64,000 bases of DNA, from contig NZ_JYKO02000001.1 of NCBI RefSeq assembly GCF_000949385.2, forward strand, positions 2,628,620-2,692,619, read 5' to 3'. Within the stretch, counting starts at the first letter, position 1; the number at the start of each line of letters is the position of its first letter. This document shows positions 55,373 to 64,000 of the stretch, in pieces. A program made the position numbers and the translations under genes. The stretch comes from Pseudomonas sp. LFM046. GTDB taxonomy: Bacteria; Pseudomonadota; Gammaproteobacteria; Pseudomonadales; Pseudomonadaceae. Under the pieces are notes generated by a model. That model had not been told where the DNA came from and searched no databases. It was given only the letters and a program-made list of their open reading frames with translations.

Positions 55373-56834
55373 TCAAAATCTCCAAAATGCCCTAGAGCAC
55401 ACGATCAATATCGGAAATATCTCCAAGCGACCAAAAATCATCGCAAGACACATCAACCACTTCGCGGGCTCCTTGAGCGTACCGAAACTTCCAGACGTCT
55501 CACCATAGCCAATGCCCATGTTGTTTATACAGGCTGCCACCGTGCCGAAAGCGGTGACCAGATCATGCCCAATCGCGACCAACCCCCAGACAAAAATACA
55601 CGCAAAGAAGATATATAAGAAAAACAGCCCCCATATCGAGCGAATAACTCTATCGGGAACCGAATAACCGCCCACCTTCGTCGCAAAAACCGCATTGGGG
55701 TGGATGAGTTGCTTGATCTCTTGAGTGCCCTGACGGTACAGCAAAAGAAAGCGCATGGCCTTGATCCCGCCACACGTCGACCCAACGCAACCGCCAAAAA
55801 AACTGGCTCCCAATAGGAGCAGTACCACATGCGGGGGCCAAGACGGATAATTGGCGGCTCCCAAGCCGTTGTCGCTCATCACCGACGTAGCCTGAAAGAA
55901 ACCGTGCACCAGGGAATCTTGAAACCCAAACGTTTCCGTTCGATATAACTCAATGCAGGTGGCGAACACCACCAGAGACAGAATCACCAGAAAGAATCTG
56001 AATTCCGGATTGCTAAGAATCGGCAACAAGCTGCGCCGGGTAATCGCAAAGAAATACAGAGAAAAATTGATGGCAGCCAATATGGAGAAGAAGCCCCCCA
56101 CCAACTCTATCGGGGTGCTATTGTAGTACCCTAAACTGCTTCCGTGAGTAGAGAAGCCCCCCCAACGAAACCGTCGAAAGGCCATGGCATAGCGCGTCAA
56201 ACCAGTTCATCCCTGCCAGGAAATAAGATATTGCACACGCCAACGCCAAGCTGACATAAATCGCCCACAAATTCTTGGCGGTATCCGCCAGCCGCGGCGT
56301 TAGTTTTTCTTCCTTCAATGGACCAGGCATTTCGGACTGATAGAGCTTAGCGCCACCAATGCCCAAGAAAGGCATGATCGCCACCGCCAGAACAATAATG
56401 CCAAGACCGCCCAAGAAGTTTAGCTGCGCACGATAATAGAGGACCGACTTGGGCAGGTTGTCTATGTCATTAAGTACCGATGCACCAGTCGTTGTGATGC
56501 CAGATACTCCTTCAAACGCAGCATCCGCCAAGGAAAGGTTAAGGCGGCTGTCAAAATACAGGGGCATGGTGCTGATGACGGAAAAAATTACCCAAAACAG
56601 CACCGCCACCACAAACCCATCCTTCGTCTTGAGGGCCTTCTCGCCACCTTTAGTCAGAATCCAGCCGGCCATGCCAATTGAAAAGGAAATAGCAAAGGTC
56701 GCAAAGAATGAGGTGAGTTGCTTTTCACCGAAAGTTAATCCGATGACGGCGGGCACTGGCATCGACAGGCTGTACAAAACAACCAGAAAGCTGCAGAGAT
56801 GCAAGATTGTATTGAGTCGAGAGCTTTTCTGCAT
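55373..56834 (-). pseudogene. trkH: TrkH potassium transporter gene split by a frameshift
   Basis: Two frames together give a normal-length TrkH (about 485 residues). The first part, from ATG 56834, ends properly in LCHGLSTVSLGG and then leaves frame. The second part resumes with FSTHGSSLGYYNSTPIELV and runs to the family's usual end (GRLEIFPILIVCSRAFWR). The join is a run of seven G (- strand; C at 56157-56163), where six would restore the frame. Selectivity-loop segments such as TTTGASVL and GGCVGSTCGGIKAMR are intact. Either a real slip mutation or a sequencing error. Confidence 0.85.
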
Positions 56835-57160
56835 TTATTGACTCGAACCTCTGATTCGGGGCCAGCATGCTAACCCCGACGCGTTACTGACGATCTCTGT
56901 TCGCCGTAAAGAATGCGTAAATTTTCACAACTCGAACGGCTTGGGCCTGCGTTACATTCCTTGGGGAAACGTGTACGAGTCCAGCGTGCTACCGATATAA
57001 CGAATAGCCTTGGCGGTGGCGCTCTAATGGTTTCTTACAAATCGTATTGAAGCGCCGGGGTTATCGTCGGAGCGAATTCAAACCGCGTCTCGGACGCCCG
57101 CGATGTCATCCGTGCGCGGTGCGACTCGATGTCCTTGACTCGGATGACGAACGACCGAGC
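56835..57160. other. Spacer between trkH and kup
   Basis: No gene recognised in about 325 bp. A hairpin TCGGGG (about 56856-56861) with CCCCGA (about 56875-56880) lies just upstream of trkH and may act as a terminator of the kup transcript. Confidence 0.4.
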
Positions 57161-59083
57161 CTAAATTTGAATTTGAGTGCCGATCTCGATCACGCGGTTC
57201 GGCGGGATGTTGAAATACTCGGCCGGACTGCCGGCATTCCTGTTCATCGTCGCGAACAACTGTTCCCGCCACAATGCCATCCCACTGGGCACTGTCGCTG
57301 CCGGGATGACGGTCTCGCGGCTCACAAAGAATGACGTTTCCATCATCTCGAAGTCGAGGTCTGACACCTGGGGTAAGTTAGCGAGCGCCTGCGGAACATC
57401 GAGCTGATCCATGAAGCCGAAGTCCAGCATGACCCGATAACAGTCGTGCCCGAGCAGCTCAACGGTGATGCGCTCGTTGAATGGCACCCAGGGGACCTCC
57501 TTCATGCTCACGGTGAGGAAGAGGATGCGCTCGTGTAGCACCTTGTTGTGGTTGAGGTTATGGGTCAGTGCATGCGGTACCAGGTCGGGGGTGGCGGTGA
57601 GGAACACCGCTGTGCCACTGACCCGCGGTGGGGGCTGAAGAAATAGCAGGTCCAAGAATAGTTTCAGCTGAACATCGGAAGCATGCAGCCGGTTGAACAG
57701 GATGTGCCGCCCACGCAGCCAGGTCAGCATCACGATGAACATCCCCATGCCGACTATGAGCGGGAACCAACCGCCCTCGGCCACTTTCAGCAAGCTCGAG
57801 GAGAGAAACGCCGCATCCACGACGACAAAGAAGCTGGTTGCGAACAGGCTGAGCGGCAGACTGAAGCCCCAGCCATAACGGATCACGAAAAAGGTCAGGA
57901 GGGTTGTCGTCAGCATGGTTCCGGTAACCGCGACCCCATATGCAGAGGCCAGGTTCGACGAGGAGCCAAAGCCGAGCACGGCAGCCAGGACCGCCACGAG
58001 CAACATGGCGTTGACACCCGGGATGTAGATTTGGCCGATCGCCTTGGCGGAGGTCTGCACCACATTCAGGCGTGGCAGGTAGCCGAGCTGGACGGCCTGC
58101 CTGGTCAGCGAGTAGGCACCCGATATGGTCGCCTGTGAAGCGATCACCGTGGCCGCAGTCGCGAGTGCCACCATCGGAAACAGTGCCCACGAAGGATACA
58201 GCAGGTAGAAGGGGTTCTTGATCGCTTCGGCATTGACCGCGAGGAGCGCCCCCTGTCCCAGGTAGTTGAGCGCCAATGCCGGGAACACTAGGCCGAACCA
58301 TGCCAGCCGAATCGGACCACTGCCGAAATGCCCCATGTCGGCATACAGCGCTTCGGCGCCGGTGAAGGCGAGCAGCACGGCGCCCAGGACGGCAAACGAG
58401 GCGAACCCGTGCAGGGTAACGAAACCCAGGGCATGCAGAGGATTAAGCGCACCGAGGATACCTGGGTACTGCAGGATGCCGTGAAGGCCTGCCGCGGCCA
58501 GCGCGAGGAACCACATTAGGGTGATGGGCCCGAATAAGGCGCCTATGGTGGCGGTGCCGTGGCGCTGGACCAGGAACAGCGCGATCAACACGCCCACCGA
58601 TACCGGCAGGACGTAGGGCTTGAGCGCGGAAGTGCCCACTTCGAGGCCTTCAACCGCAGAGAGTACCGAGATGGCCGGGGTTAATACCGCATCACCATAG
58701 AAAAGTGCCGCGCCGAACAAACCTGCGATCAGGATCGGCGTCAGTGGGCGCCCCAGCTTTTTGACGGAAAAGGATGCAAGTGCGAGTAGCGCCATGATGC
58801 CGCCTTCGCCCTTATTGTTCGCGCGCATGATGAGTATCACGTACTTGAACGAAACGATCAGCATGAGCGCCCAGAATATTGCAGAAATACCGCCCAGGAT
58901 GTTTTCGACACCCAGTGGAATCCCATGTGCGGGATTGAACGTCTCCTTGACCGCATAGAGGGGGCTGGTGCCGATGTCGCCATAGACGACCCCCAGTGCA
59001 GCCAGCGTCAGGACTGCGCGAGATTGCTGCAGATGTGTGTCACTGGGCGATTGCTGGCTCTGAGGGCGGGAATCCATGCTCAT
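57161..59083 (-). CDS. kup: Kup-type low-affinity potassium uptake protein
   Basis: A 640-residue membrane protein from ATG 59083; a GTG 21 bp upstream is also possible. About 12 helices fill residues 25-430. Hallmarks: GVVYGDIGTSPLYAVKETF near the start, YGDAVLTPAISVLSAVEGL, TGAEALYADMGHFG and GQIYIPGVNAMLLVAVLAAV. The C-terminal cytoplasmic domain covers the last 170 residues or so. It takes up K+ with protons and works at acid pH. It looks intact, unlike the kdp and trkH genes beside it. Confidence 0.94.
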   Translation of the reverse strand: MSMDSRPQSQQSPSDTHLQQSRAVLTLAALGVVYGDIGTSPLYAVKETFNPAHGIPLGVENILGGISAIFWALMLIVSFKYVILIMRANNKGEGGIMALLALASFSVKKLGRPLTPILIAGLFGAALFYGDAVLTPAISVLSAVEGLEVGTSALKPYVLPVSVGVLIALFLVQRHGTATIGALFGPITLMWFLALAAAGLHGILQYPGILGALNPLHALGFVTLHGFASFAVLGAVLLAFTGAEALYADMGHFGSGPIRLAWFGLVFPALALNYLGQGALLAVNAEAIKNPFYLLYPSWALFPMVALATAATVIASQATISGAYSLTRQAVQLGYLPRLNVVQTSAKAIGQIYIPGVNAMLLVAVLAAVLGFGSSSNLASAYGVAVTGTMLTTTLLTFFVIRYGWGFSLPLSLFATSFFVVVDAAFLSSSLLKVAEGGWFPLIVGMGMFIVMLTWLRGRHILFNRLHASDVQLKLFLDLLFLQPPPRVSGTAVFLTATPDLVPHALTHNLNHNKVLHERILFLTVSMKEVPWVPFNERITVELLGHDCYRVMLDFGFMDQLDVPQALANLPQVSDLDFEMMETSFFVSRETVIPAATVPSGMALWREQLFATMNRNAGSPAEYFNIPPNRVIEIGTQIQI

Positions 59084-59428
59084 CGTTCGCACCGTTTTGC
59101 GCACCTGGCGCGAAATGGAAGGCGGGCGATCCGTAGCAACAATCCGCCCGCCTGCGAGGCGCCCATTGTCTGAGATGAGTATAGGAGTGAAAGATCGACC
59201 GATGGAGCCGCCACCAGGGCACTATTTACGCTGGCTCCAGTGGCCCTTGAATGGGACCTAGCTCATTGGCTGGCAAGTGTTCATCGGCGAGCTGGCCTAT
59301 CGTCGTGCGCAACGCGAGAAGTCTTGGGCGGCTAGCGTGCCCCGAGCAGGCCCGGCTTGGGGCTCGGCTTGATCGAAGCCATGCCTGGGTTACTGCTCGT
59401 GGTCGGGCACCCTATGGGAAGCGCCGTT
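59084..59428. other. Spacer upstream of kup
   Basis: About 345 bp with no convincing gene. It probably holds the kup promoter. No clear hairpin or promoter could be fixed by eye. Confidence 0.35.
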
Positions 59429-59755
59429 TCAGGCCGCACATCCGACACCGTCGAGATGACCGGAGGCTCTCATTGGCCGTGAGCATCGAGGCCCACAGAA
59501 GCCACACTGAGACTGATCGTTGCGAGTTGCATCTTCTCGGCCGAGCAGTTGCCACAATCTTAGACCGCTCCAAATCGATCCAATTGCCAGAAGGACCAGG
59601 AAGAGCAGCTGCTGGGTGCTCAAGTTGAGAGCGAGCAATGAAGCACTTTCGGGGGAATAGCGGGATGTCGGCGCAGTGGTCAGGATTCCGACAAAGCCAA
59701 GCAGGATCAGTACCATCGGAGCTGCCAGTCTGCGCAAGGCGATGCTTATGGCCAT
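59429..59755 (-). CDS. Small membrane protein, unknown
   Basis: A 108-residue frame from ATG 59755 with two hydrophobic segments: APMVLILLGFVGILTTAP and LSTQQLLFLVLLAIGSIWSG. The final 35 residues are polar with four cysteines (SQCGFCGPRCSR) and may be the result of a frameshift or read-through. No family recognised. Confidence 0.5.
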   Translation of the reverse strand: MAISIALRRLAAPMVLILLGFVGILTTAPTSRYSPESASLLALNLSTQQLLFLVLLAIGSIWSGLRLWQLLGREDATRNDQSQCGFCGPRCSRPMRASGHLDGVGCAA

Positions 59756-59825
59756 GGAATCATCCCTCGTTCCAAGCAATCGATTCGAGCCAGGTCGGCT
59801 CAGCGAACTAGCTATTCCAGCCTAG

Positions 59826-59978
59826 TCAAGCCGGGGGCAGTAGGGCGCCGACCACATGGGCGAGATGCTCGGTTAGCAGGAAATAGCCGGCGATTCCACC
59901 AATCACTACAAGGCCGATTGAGTAGCGCGAACGCTAGAAACTGGGTGTCGAGCCGTGTTCATCGGAATGAGGGTTCAT
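59826..59978 (-). pseudogene. DUF2933-type small membrane protein gene with an in-frame stop
   Basis: On the - strand the frame starts MNPHSDEHGSTPSF, then TAG, then continues RSRYSIGLVVIGGIAGYFLL and TEHLAHVVGALLPPA to TGA. The second part matches DUF2933 proteins, whose normal form has the His-rich start, one helix and a longer ending. The stop sits before the membrane segment and the C-terminus is shortened. Copper-related genes often carry this protein beside them. Confidence 0.75.
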
Positions 59979-60002
59979 AGCGCCTCCTCGGCATGGAAAG
60001 GG

Positions 60003-60467
60003 CTACTTCGGCGGTGCGGAAGGCATGCGGTCCATCATCATCTGCATCATGGATTCCATCATGTCCATGCGCTTTTCCATCATCTGCTGACGGGCAGCCA
60101 TATCCCCGTCCCTATCTTTGCCGCCTTGCATTCCCCCCATACCCGACATTCCACCCCCCATGGCCTTCATCATGGTCATGCCGTCCTTCATCAGCGTCAT
60201 GTGCTCGGCCATCAGCGCCTGACGCTCTTCCGGGGTTTTCGCGGCCGCCATCTTTTCGTGCATGGCTTGCATGGCCTTCATGTGCTGGTCCATCGCCGTC
60301 ATTTGCCCTTTGTCCATTTGCTGGGCAGGGGACATCTTCTCGGTGGTCGTTGATCCTGGAGCATCGGCCGGGTGATGTGCCGAGTGTTCATCAGTGTTTT
60401 GCGCCATGGCCCCCACAGACGCAGCAGCCAAACAAAGACCGATCAGTACATTACGAACGTTGGACAT
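60003..60467 (-). CDS. Methionine/histidine-rich periplasmic protein
   Basis: A 154-residue protein with a signal peptide ending in AMAQ. It has about 32 Met and several His residues, with runs such as MQAMHEKMAAAK, TMMKAMGGGMSGMGGM and MMESMMQMMMDRM. Three ATG codons lie in a row; the third, at 60467, stands 6 bases from AAGGAG and is the best start. Met-rich proteins of this kind bind Cu(I) or act as small periplasmic sponges. It lies beside the DUF2933 relic, a YVTN propeller and a CcdA/TlpA pair. Confidence 0.8.
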   Translation of the reverse strand: MSNVRNVLIGLCLAAASVGAMAQNTDEHSAHHPADAPGSTTTEKMSPAQQMDKGQMTAMDQHMKAMQAMHEKMAAAKTPEERQALMAEHMTLMKDGMTMMKAMGGGMSGMGGMQGGKDRDGDMAARQQMMEKRMDMMESMMQMMMDRMPSAPPK

Positions 60468-60521
60468 CATCATCTCCTTAACCGTGCTCGAACATTTTGT
60501 GTGGCGGTCGCAGCAATATGG

Positions 60522-61646
60522 CTATCGGTTGAGCCGTAGGCAGGTCGCATGAACTTGGTTCAATCGACCCCATCCATGCCTCAAGACTTTGTCTTGGTGC
60601 CATCCCCACCGCATCTCAAAGAGCCACTGGGCACTCGACGGCTTGAAGCTGATGCCGTTCGGCCCGGCGCCGACCTTGTGGGTGCCAACGACCTTGCGGC
60701 TGTTCGTATCGATGACCGATACGGTGCCTGCTTCAATGTTGCTGACAAACACATAAGCGCCATCGGTGCTGATAGCCACGCCATGGGCGCCTTTTCCGGT
60801 GGTCACGGTGCCAATGCTGCTACGCGTTTGGGGATCGACGATGGAGACTCGATCGTCCGGATTTTGGCCACTGCCCTGGTTCGCGACATAGACCTGGCGA
60901 CCGTCAGCGGTGGCCATCATCTGGATCGGCGTGCGGCCCACATCAACCTTGCCGATCGCCTTGCGTCCGGCTGTGTCGATGAGGCCAAGCTGGTTCGCGG
61001 CACTGAGCGACACGAACGCAAGGCGACCATCGGGGGCGAAGCCGACCTGGACCGGACCCTTTCCGACCGGTATCTGCACAGTCTCCTTGAGCGTGGCGAC
61101 GTCAATCAGCGAGACGCTGTCGCTCCGCATATTGGCGACGTAGAGCGTTTGGCCATCCGGGCTCAAACGCAGCCCATGGGGGTAGCGCCCAGTCGGAATG
61201 CCAGGCAGCTCGATCCGCCGTTTGAGGTCGAAGACGCGCACTTGGTTGGCGGCGGAATCGGTCACAAAGGCCCGCTGTCCAGTTGAATCGGTAACCACAT
61301 GAGCCGGGTGCTCGCCTGCCGGTAGGCTGAACTGGGGTCTATCCAGCGCGGTGGTACTGAATACCAGCAACTGCCCACCGGCCTTTTCACCACTCGAATG
61401 CCCGGCATGGCCGGATATCCCAACCACGAGCAGCAAGCTGCCGTCGGGTGAAACCTGCACGTTGTGCGGTGCAATTGGCAAGGCGACCGTGCTCACCTCA
61501 CCCGTTGCCAGATCTACCTGGCTGATGGAGGAAGCCCGTTCATTGGCCGTGTAGACGTTGCCAGTCGGACTTGCCATGGCCAGCCCCAGATGGGTGACCA
61601 GGGATAAACCCAAGGCCAGAGAGGTAAACCGCTTAGCGCTCATCAT
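60522..61646 (-). CDS. YncE/YVTN-type beta-propeller protein
   Basis: A 374-residue exported protein; signal peptide ends at GLAMA. It holds a series of YVTN blades: GNVYTANERASSISQVDLAT, HGLRLSPDGQTLYVANMRSD, VQVGFAPDGRLAFVSLSAAN and HGVAISTDGAYVFVSNIEAG. Such propellers often bind metals or partner proteins in the periplasm. It stands between the Met-rich protein and the CcdA-type gene. Function unknown. Confidence 0.85.
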   Translation of the reverse strand: MMSAKRFTSLALGLSLVTHLGLAMASPTGNVYTANERASSISQVDLATGEVSTVALPIAPHNVQVSPDGSLLLVVGISGHAGHSSGEKAGGQLLVFSTTALDRPQFSLPAGEHPAHVVTDSTGQRAFVTDSAANQVRVFDLKRRIELPGIPTGRYPHGLRLSPDGQTLYVANMRSDSVSLIDVATLKETVQIPVGKGPVQVGFAPDGRLAFVSLSAANQLGLIDTAGRKAIGKVDVGRTPIQMMATADGRQVYVANQGSGQNPDDRVSIVDPQTRSSIGTVTTGKGAHGVAISTDGAYVFVSNIEAGTVSVIDTNSRKVVGTHKVGAGPNGISFKPSSAQWLFEMRWGWHQDKVLRHGWGRLNQVHATCLRLNR

Positions 61647-61814
61647 GATGGATCAGCTCTAACGAGGGGCGGGGTACAGAGCCAGACAGGCCTATGTCTT
61701 GGCTCAAGCTAAACGCCAAGCGCGAAGCGATTTCTTGATCACCGTCAACGATCTCTACCAGGCTCGATACGGAGTGATCGAAAGCGCCAAATTTTTCTAG
61801 GGGAGTACCGCTAG

Positions 61815-62558
61815 CTAGCCGATCCTGCCGAGGATGGGGAACACCTCCAGCAACCACCAGGCAAAGTTGGTCAACTGGCCCATAACCATGGCCGCCCCCA
61901 TGAGAATCAGGATGACGCCAGCGCCTATGTGAATGACCCGACTCCAACGGCGCAAGCGCTTCATATGGGCAAGGAAGTGGTTGGTGAACCAGGCCGTCAG
62001 CAAGAATGGCAGCCCCAGGCCGAGCGAGTAGATCGACAGCAAGGCAACCCCGCTGGCACCAGTACGGCCGGTGGCGGCGCTCAGCGTCAGGATGCTGCCC
62101 AGGATGGGGCCGATACAGGGTGTCCAGCCAAATGCGAACGCCATGCCCAACACATAGGCGGCCAGCGGTCCGCCGCTGGACTTGAACTGGTGGACGAAGC
62201 GCACGTCCCTATTCAGCCAACGCGGGTTGATCAGACCAGTGATGAACAGGCCGAAGGCGATCACGATGATGCCGCCAACCAGGTTGGTTTCCTGCCGATA
62301 GGCGATCAGCCACCGGCTAATGGCAGTGGCACTGGCCCCCAGCGCAATGAAGATGGTGGAAAAGCCCAGCACGAAGCTTAGGCTCATGCCGATCACCGCC
62401 AGCCGCTCCCGGCGGCTTTCCAGGATCTGCAATTCGTCCACCGAGCGGCCGGCGATGAAGGACATATAACCTGGTACCAATGGCAGTACACAGGGCGACA
62501 GGAACGAAATCATTCCCGCGGCAAACGCGCTCAGGATGCCGATGTCGCTAAGGCTCAT
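61815..62558 (-). CDS. CcdA/DsbD-type membrane electron-transfer protein
   Basis: A 247-residue protein with six or so helices. The redox cysteines lie in FLSPCVLPLVPGYMSFI near residue 20 and in FGWTPCIGPILGSILTLSA, the CcdA signature pair. It passes reducing power from cytoplasmic thioredoxin to a periplasmic thioredoxin-like partner, here probably the TlpA-like protein encoded just upstream. I chose ATG 62558, which overlaps that gene's end. Confidence 0.92.
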   Translation of the reverse strand: MSLSDIGILSAFAAGMISFLSPCVLPLVPGYMSFIAGRSVDELQILESRRERLAVIGMSLSFVLGFSTIFIALGASATAISRWLIAYRQETNLVGGIIVIAFGLFITGLINPRWLNRDVRFVHQFKSSGGPLAAYVLGMAFAFGWTPCIGPILGSILTLSAATGRTGASGVALLSIYSLGLGLPFLLTAWFTNHFLAHMKRLRRWSRVIHIGAGVILILMGAAMVMGQLTNFAWWLLEVFPILGRIG

Positions 62559-63183
62559 CCGGAATATTCCTCGGCGTGGACGCCATGACTTCCTGCACCA
62601 AGGCAATCACTTCCGGGCTGTCCCACTCAGCCGCACCGGCTTTGCGGCCGATCTCCTGTCCCTGGCGGTCCAGCAGCAGAGTGACTGGCAAGCCAAAGGC
62701 GCCGAGGCTTTGGATGGCTCGCATCTGCTCATCAAGGTAGATCGGGAGGTGCTGGATACCGATCTCCAGGTAAAAGTCCCGTACCACCTGCAGGCCGCCT
62801 TGATCGAGCGAGAGCGCCACCACCTGGAAGTCGTTGCCACCAAGCTTCGCCTGCAGGCGGTCCAAGGTTGGCATTTCCTGACGGCAGGGGACGCACCAGG
62901 TGGCCCAGAGGTTGAGGAGAACCACCTTGCTGCGGAAGTCGGCCAGGCTGCGAGGCTTTCCTTCGCCATCGACGAAACTCACATCATCAATCGGCTTGGG
63001 CGCGGACCAGACGACCAACCCCGCCCGGGTGCCGGATTCAGCAGCAGGCTCGGCGGCGAACGAAAGGCGTGCCGCGACCAAAGGTAGGAGAAGGCCCAGC
63101 AACAGCCAGCAGGTCCGGTGATACCACGACAGCCCCGTGCAACCTGAGGCCAGGTGCGTGGGGCGGTGAAAGACGCAGGTCAT
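62548..63183 (-). CDS. TlpA-like periplasmic thioredoxin
   Basis: A 211-residue protein with an N-terminal signal or anchor and a thioredoxin fold. The active site is NLWATWCVPCRQEMPTLDRL. The cis-proline loop is GAFGLPVTLLLDRQG. I chose ATG 63183; the frame opens at 63246. It overlaps the CcdA-type gene by 11 bases, so the two are made together. It would be a periplasmic reductase fed by CcdA. Confidence 0.9.
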   Translation of the reverse strand: MTCVFHRPTHLASGCTGLSWYHRTCWLLLGLLLPLVAARLSFAAEPAAESGTRAGLVVWSAPKPIDDVSFVDGEGKPRSLADFRSKVVLLNLWATWCVPCRQEMPTLDRLQAKLGGNDFQVVALSLDQGGLQVVRDFYLEIGIQHLPIYLDEQMRAIQSLGAFGLPVTLLLDRQGQEIGRKAGAAEWDSPEVIALVQEVMASTPRNIPDEP

Positions 63184-63361
63184 GGCACACCTCACGAGCA
63201 GCTGTCGTTTTGAACTGCTGAATCGGCGCTGGCTGGCCGCAATCACCTAGGAGCAAGGCTGCTCTTGGCACTATAGCAGTGCCTACACGCCGTTTATGTG
63301 GCCCCTTGCCATTCCTCGTCGCGAACCTCTTTAATCGACGTGTCGGGCAAAGGAGGCTGCT

Positions 63362-64000
63362 ATGGCACTGTTGGATGAGATTGTCGGATGGGCCGGTGGG
63401 TTGCGACCGTGGCAGCAAGAGGCACTGCGTCGAATTTTTACGCGACCGGAGCTTTCTCAGGCTGACATTGATGCCGTCTTGCAGTTGGTTCGCGAGCAGG
63501 AAGGAGACGGCACGGCTCCCGCGGAGTTGCGACCTTTCACCACGGACGACGTCCCGGGTACAGGTAGTGGCGCCACCGTGAGGCTGGCGGGGCTATCCGG
63601 CCTCGATCAAGTCAACGGTTTCCCATCCGGCCGCGCCTTTGATTTGGCGCCGGAGGGCATGACCATCTTGTTCGGCCACAATGGTGCCGGCAAATCTGGC
63701 TATGCCCGTGTGCTGAAGAACGCGTGCAAGGCCCGGCATCGGGTAGACGTTCTGCCTAACGCGTTTGATCCGGCGCCTGGGCCACCTTCTGCAGACTTCG
63801 CCATCCTGGTGGACGGGGAGCCAGATACCGCACGTTGGGTCCAAAATGGTCCGCCACATCCTCACCTGAGTTCTGTCTCGGTGTACGACGTTGCCTGTGC
63901 CAACGACTACATCGATGCCGAAGGCGTTCCCGCCTTTCAACCCTATGGGTTGCCGCATCTGACACGTCTGGTCGCGCTACAGCGCGACCTCCAGGCCCGC
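63362..64000 (+). CDS. AAA/SMC-like ATPase, truncated by the window edge
   Basis: The frame is open from ATG 63362 (MALLDEIVGWAGGLRPWQQE) to the end of the window, over 213 codons. A Walker A motif, GHNGAGKSG, lies near residue 110, inside an AAA_13/RecF-like domain. It opens on the + strand, divergent from the TlpA-like gene. ATPases that start with a similar WQQEALRR segment often belong to anti-phage or DNA-repair modules with a nuclease next door. The partner lies outside the window, so the role is open. Confidence 0.75.
   Translation, partial: MALLDEIVGWAGGLRPWQQEALRRIFTRPELSQADIDAVLQLVREQEGDGTAPAELRPFTTDDVPGTGSGATVRLAGLSGLDQVNGFPSGRAFDLAPEGMTILFGHNGAGKSGYARVLKNACKARHRVDVLPNAFDPAPGPPSADFAILVDGEPDTARWVQNGPPHPHLSSVSVYDVACANDYIDAEGVPAFQPYGLPHLTRLVALQRDLQAR

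Overview
The window looks like the chromosome of a Pseudomonas or a close relative. It is GC-rich, carries Pseudomonas-type REP palindromes near the left edge, and has genes typical of the genus (dctPQM TRAP transport, N-acetylglutaminylglutamine amide synthesis, FadL-type and DUF1302 outer-membrane proteins). Several stretches look accessory or decayed. No rRNA, tRNA or CRISPR array was recognised by eye.

Left region (0.4-22.4 kb): a catabolic and envelope block. On the + strand, a thiolase-like enzyme, a DUF1302 outer-membrane protein, a DUF1329 protein, a YCF48-like propeller and an RND exporter form a probable operon closed by a strong terminator at 8524-8553. Convergent to it, an AraC-type regulator and a run of - strand genes encode a small membrane-anchored peptide, a saccharopine-dehydrogenase-like reductase, a four-helix membrane protein, a cupin dioxygenase-like protein, a serine-type arylsulfatase and its radical-SAM maturase. 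A + strand group follows: a FadL-type porin, a DUF3313 lipoprotein and two DUF1254 proteins, with a degraded second DUF3313 copy between the last two. Together these suggest uptake, desulfation and breakdown of a hydrophobic sulfate ester; that role is inference.

Middle region (22.5-49 kb): a tyrosine recombinase and the 3' fossil of a second one mark an accessory junction. Then come an otsB-GH15-otsA trehalose operon, nhaA, a Tat-exported multicopper oxidase with a SCO protein, a second cation/proton antiporter with a YbdK ligase, a TAXI-type TRAP operon with DUF1850, a DctPQM TRAP operon behind a clear sigma-54 promoter and tandem operator-like sites, and the asnO-ngg pair for the osmolyte NAGGN. 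Osmotic and ionic adaptation is the common theme.

Right region (49-59 kb): a decaying ion-homeostasis cluster. It holds a universal stress protein, a DsbG-like protein, a fossil of the nhaA 3' end, a truncated kdpC, a full-length kdpB with altered P-type ATPase motifs, a kdpA reduced to a short fragment, trkH split by one extra base in a G7 tract, and an apparently intact kup. Kup is therefore the only visibly complete potassium importer here.

Right edge (59-64 kb): a small membrane protein, a DUF2933 pseudogene with an in-frame stop, a methionine-rich periplasmic protein, a YVTN propeller, and a CcdA-TlpA pair suggest periplasmic metal and thiol handling. A divergent AAA/SMC-like ATPase runs off the window and may begin a defence-type module.
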